Shown piece after piece: positions 4,973-5,807 of a stretch of DNA of 5,807 bases (its first letter is position 1; the number at the start of each line of letters is the position of its first letter). The stretch spans positions 21,481-27,287 of the forward strand of contig NVTH01000022.1 of assembly GCA_002401525.1 (NCBI GenBank). The letters run 5' to 3'. This DNA is from Moraxellaceae bacterium. Its GTDB lineage: Bacteria > Pseudomonadota > Gammaproteobacteria > Pseudomonadales > UBA3067. Both the position numbers and the translations under genes were made by a program. The notes under the pieces were generated by a model. That model saw only the letters and a list, made by a program, of their open reading frames with translations, had not been told where the DNA came from and made no database searches.

Positions 4973-5521
4973 TTAGAGGATATCTCGAACCAATCGCACG
5001 GCGTTTACTTCAGCTCGACTGCTTATCTCTGATGCCCCGTCGAAAAAGTTTACGCTCCAAGAACCTAAAGGGGTTTCTCCACTAGGGGCACTAATGCTGG
5101 AAGTGGATGACCAGTAGATAGTGTTCTCGGTTTCTGGGAAACGATCGATATTAATTGAGGGATTAAAGCAGGCTTCTTCTACAAGGGAGCGTAATTCCTT
5201 GATATTTGGGAGCCGCCAATCGGCGTGCCCTGCGAACCCACCATTGGAATTTAAAACGGAAGGGCTAGAAAGCGCTTCAGGCCAGTTACTTTTTACTAGT
5301 CCACCGTCACAAAGAGAATCACCGTAAGTTTGCCCTTCGCTGCACTGGATCCACATAAGACTGCTGGCAATGTCGGTGATCGTGCCGTTGCCGTTATCGA
5401 GTAGTTGTCCGTTAGGAGTGGAAAACTCCTCTTCGATAATAGCTGTCTCGCAGGCTGCATTCGTTAACGACGAAATAAATAGGATTGAGCCGGTCACTAA
5501 AATTGATATAAAATTTTTCAT
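4973..5521 (-). CDS. Secreted DUF1566 (Lcl_C domain) protein
   Basis: A 182-residue exported protein. The N-terminus MKNFISILVTGSILFISSLT is a classical signal peptide with TNA before Ala23 as a likely signal peptidase I site. The nearby Cys24 does not sit in a proper lipobox. The rest is one DUF1566/Lcl_C domain (PF07603). It shows DNGNGTITDIASSLMWIQC (42-60), a W-x-E-A-L helix near 80-84, the hallmark ADWRLPNIKELRSLV (100-114), FPETENTIYWSST (128-140), W155 and VNFFDG, and the closing VRLVRD (175-180). Cys24, 60, 71 and 118 could form disulfides in the periplasm. The domain is found in surface and secreted proteins, including the Legionella collagen-like adhesin Lcl; no enzyme activity is established. 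The longer frame starting at 5575 was rejected because it would put 18 polar residues before the signal peptide. The Shine-Dalgarno at ATG 5521 is weak (AGGT, 8 bases upstream). Confidence 0.88.
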   Translation of the reverse strand: MKNFISILVTGSILFISSLTNAACETAIIEEEFSTPNGQLLDNGNGTITDIASSLMWIQCSEGQTYGDSLCDGGLVKSNWPEALSSPSVLNSNGGFAGHADWRLPNIKELRSLVEEACFNPSINIDRFPETENTIYWSSTSSISAPSGETPLGSWSVNFFDGASEISSRAEVNAVRLVRDIL

Positions 5522-5585
5522 GTTTGAAAACCTAATGGAATGCCTTGGATTATTTAAGGAGCGGGTGAGTCGCATATTCGATCAC

Positions 5586-5807
5586 TTAGTCGCCACCGCT
5601 TACAAGCCTTACAAATACCTCATCATTTCGGTCGAGTATAAGGGCTGTACCGATTCCGAAGTGGATTGCCCAAGCTTGCTCATTGGATATGGCGCTTGAA
5701 TTCGTCGCCCAATAAGAGGACATGACCGTGTTCGGGAAATAGTTGTTATCGATGCTTGGTTGGCCTGAATCTGAATTGATATTAAGATTAACTAAGGTCT
5801 CTAACTC
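5586..5807 (-). CDS. Partial DUF1566 (Lcl_C domain) protein, C-terminal 73 codons, running off the right edge
   Basis: The - strand is open from the window edge (first codon GAG at 5807-5805) to a TAA at 5588-5586. It reads ELETLVNLNIN, then PSIDNNYFPNT, SYWATNSS, AWAIHFGIG and VFVRLVSGGD. These correspond block by block to KELRSLV, PSINIDRFPET, IYWSSTSS, SWSVNFFDG and AVRLVRDIL of the complete DUF1566 protein just downstream. It is therefore the C-terminal half of a second DUF1566 domain whose N-terminus lies beyond the window. The two copies are strongly diverged outside the core motifs, so the duplication is old or they arose separately. Only 64 bases separate this stop from the downstream ATG and no terminator lies between them, suggesting co-transcription. 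It is a separate protein rather than a frameshifted part of its neighbour, because the neighbour has its own signal peptide. Confidence 0.85.
   Translation of the reverse strand, partial: ELETLVNLNINSDSGQPSIDNNYFPNTVMSSYWATNSSAISNEQAWAIHFGIGTALILDRNDEVFVRLVSGGD

Noticed and set aside
5450..5455. Cys24 of the DUF1566 protein as a lipoprotein acylation site
   Set aside because: The preceding residues (T-N-A-A) lack the aliphatic -3 residue of a lipobox, so signal peptidase I cleavage is more likely.
5522..5575. An 18-residue N-terminal extension of the DUF1566 protein from an ATG at 5575
   Set aside because: It would place an Arg/Asn-rich segment before a standard signal peptide. The internal ATG at 5521 gives a normal exported protein.
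5370..5699. A 109-codon + strand open frame
   Set aside because: It lies antisense to the signal peptide of the complete DUF1566 gene and the end of the partial one, both of which have clear family motifs. It has no recognisable domain of its own.

Overview
The window reads as chromosomal DNA of a free-living, probably aquatic or marine, gammaproteobacterium. The evidence is the moderate-to-low GC content, the SrmB/PA2840-type DEAD-box helicase, the short L-2-hydroxyglutarate-dehydrogenase-like flavoprotein, the secreted DUF1566 (Lcl_C) proteins, and a pair of the common 'TTCCCGC-nnnn-GCGGGAA' dispersed palindromes. No rRNA or tRNA gene, CRISPR array, transposase or phage gene is visible, and the genus cannot be fixed from this sequence.

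Layout. A class I glutamine amidotransferase domain protein lies on + at 143-844, with a GTG start and a very good Shine-Dalgarno. It is followed by about 350 bp of non-coding DNA. The last 115 bp of that stretch fold into three small hairpins and a strong rho-independent terminator on +, which could be a small RNA or a structured 3' UTR. Convergent to it is a complete DEAD-box RNA helicase on - (1193-2407), with a TTG start and a poly-lysine tail. Upstream of the helicase is a repeat-rich, gene-free stretch (2408-2942). It contains two 30-bp identical palindromic repeats in inverted orientation around a 113-bp AT-rich core, flanked on either side by short degenerate tandem repeats. Next, on -, is a small two-TM protein of DUF3592 type (2943-3494). 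A 331-bp divergent intergenic region follows, with inverted repeats near candidate promoters. After it come an FAD-dependent oxidoreductase of the L-2-hydroxyglutarate dehydrogenase family on + (3826-4938), a bidirectional terminator-like hairpin, and two tandem DUF1566 genes on -. The first of these (4973-5521) is complete with a signal peptide. Only the C-terminal 73 codons of the second (5586-5807) lie inside the window.

The genes do not form an obvious pathway. Most look like single-gene transcription units in alternating orientation, and only the two DUF1566 genes look co-transcribed. I see no clear novel defence or mobile system. The item most worth checking is the structured RNA candidate at 1053-1166, followed by the inverted palindrome pair and the tandem, strongly diverged DUF1566 paralogues.
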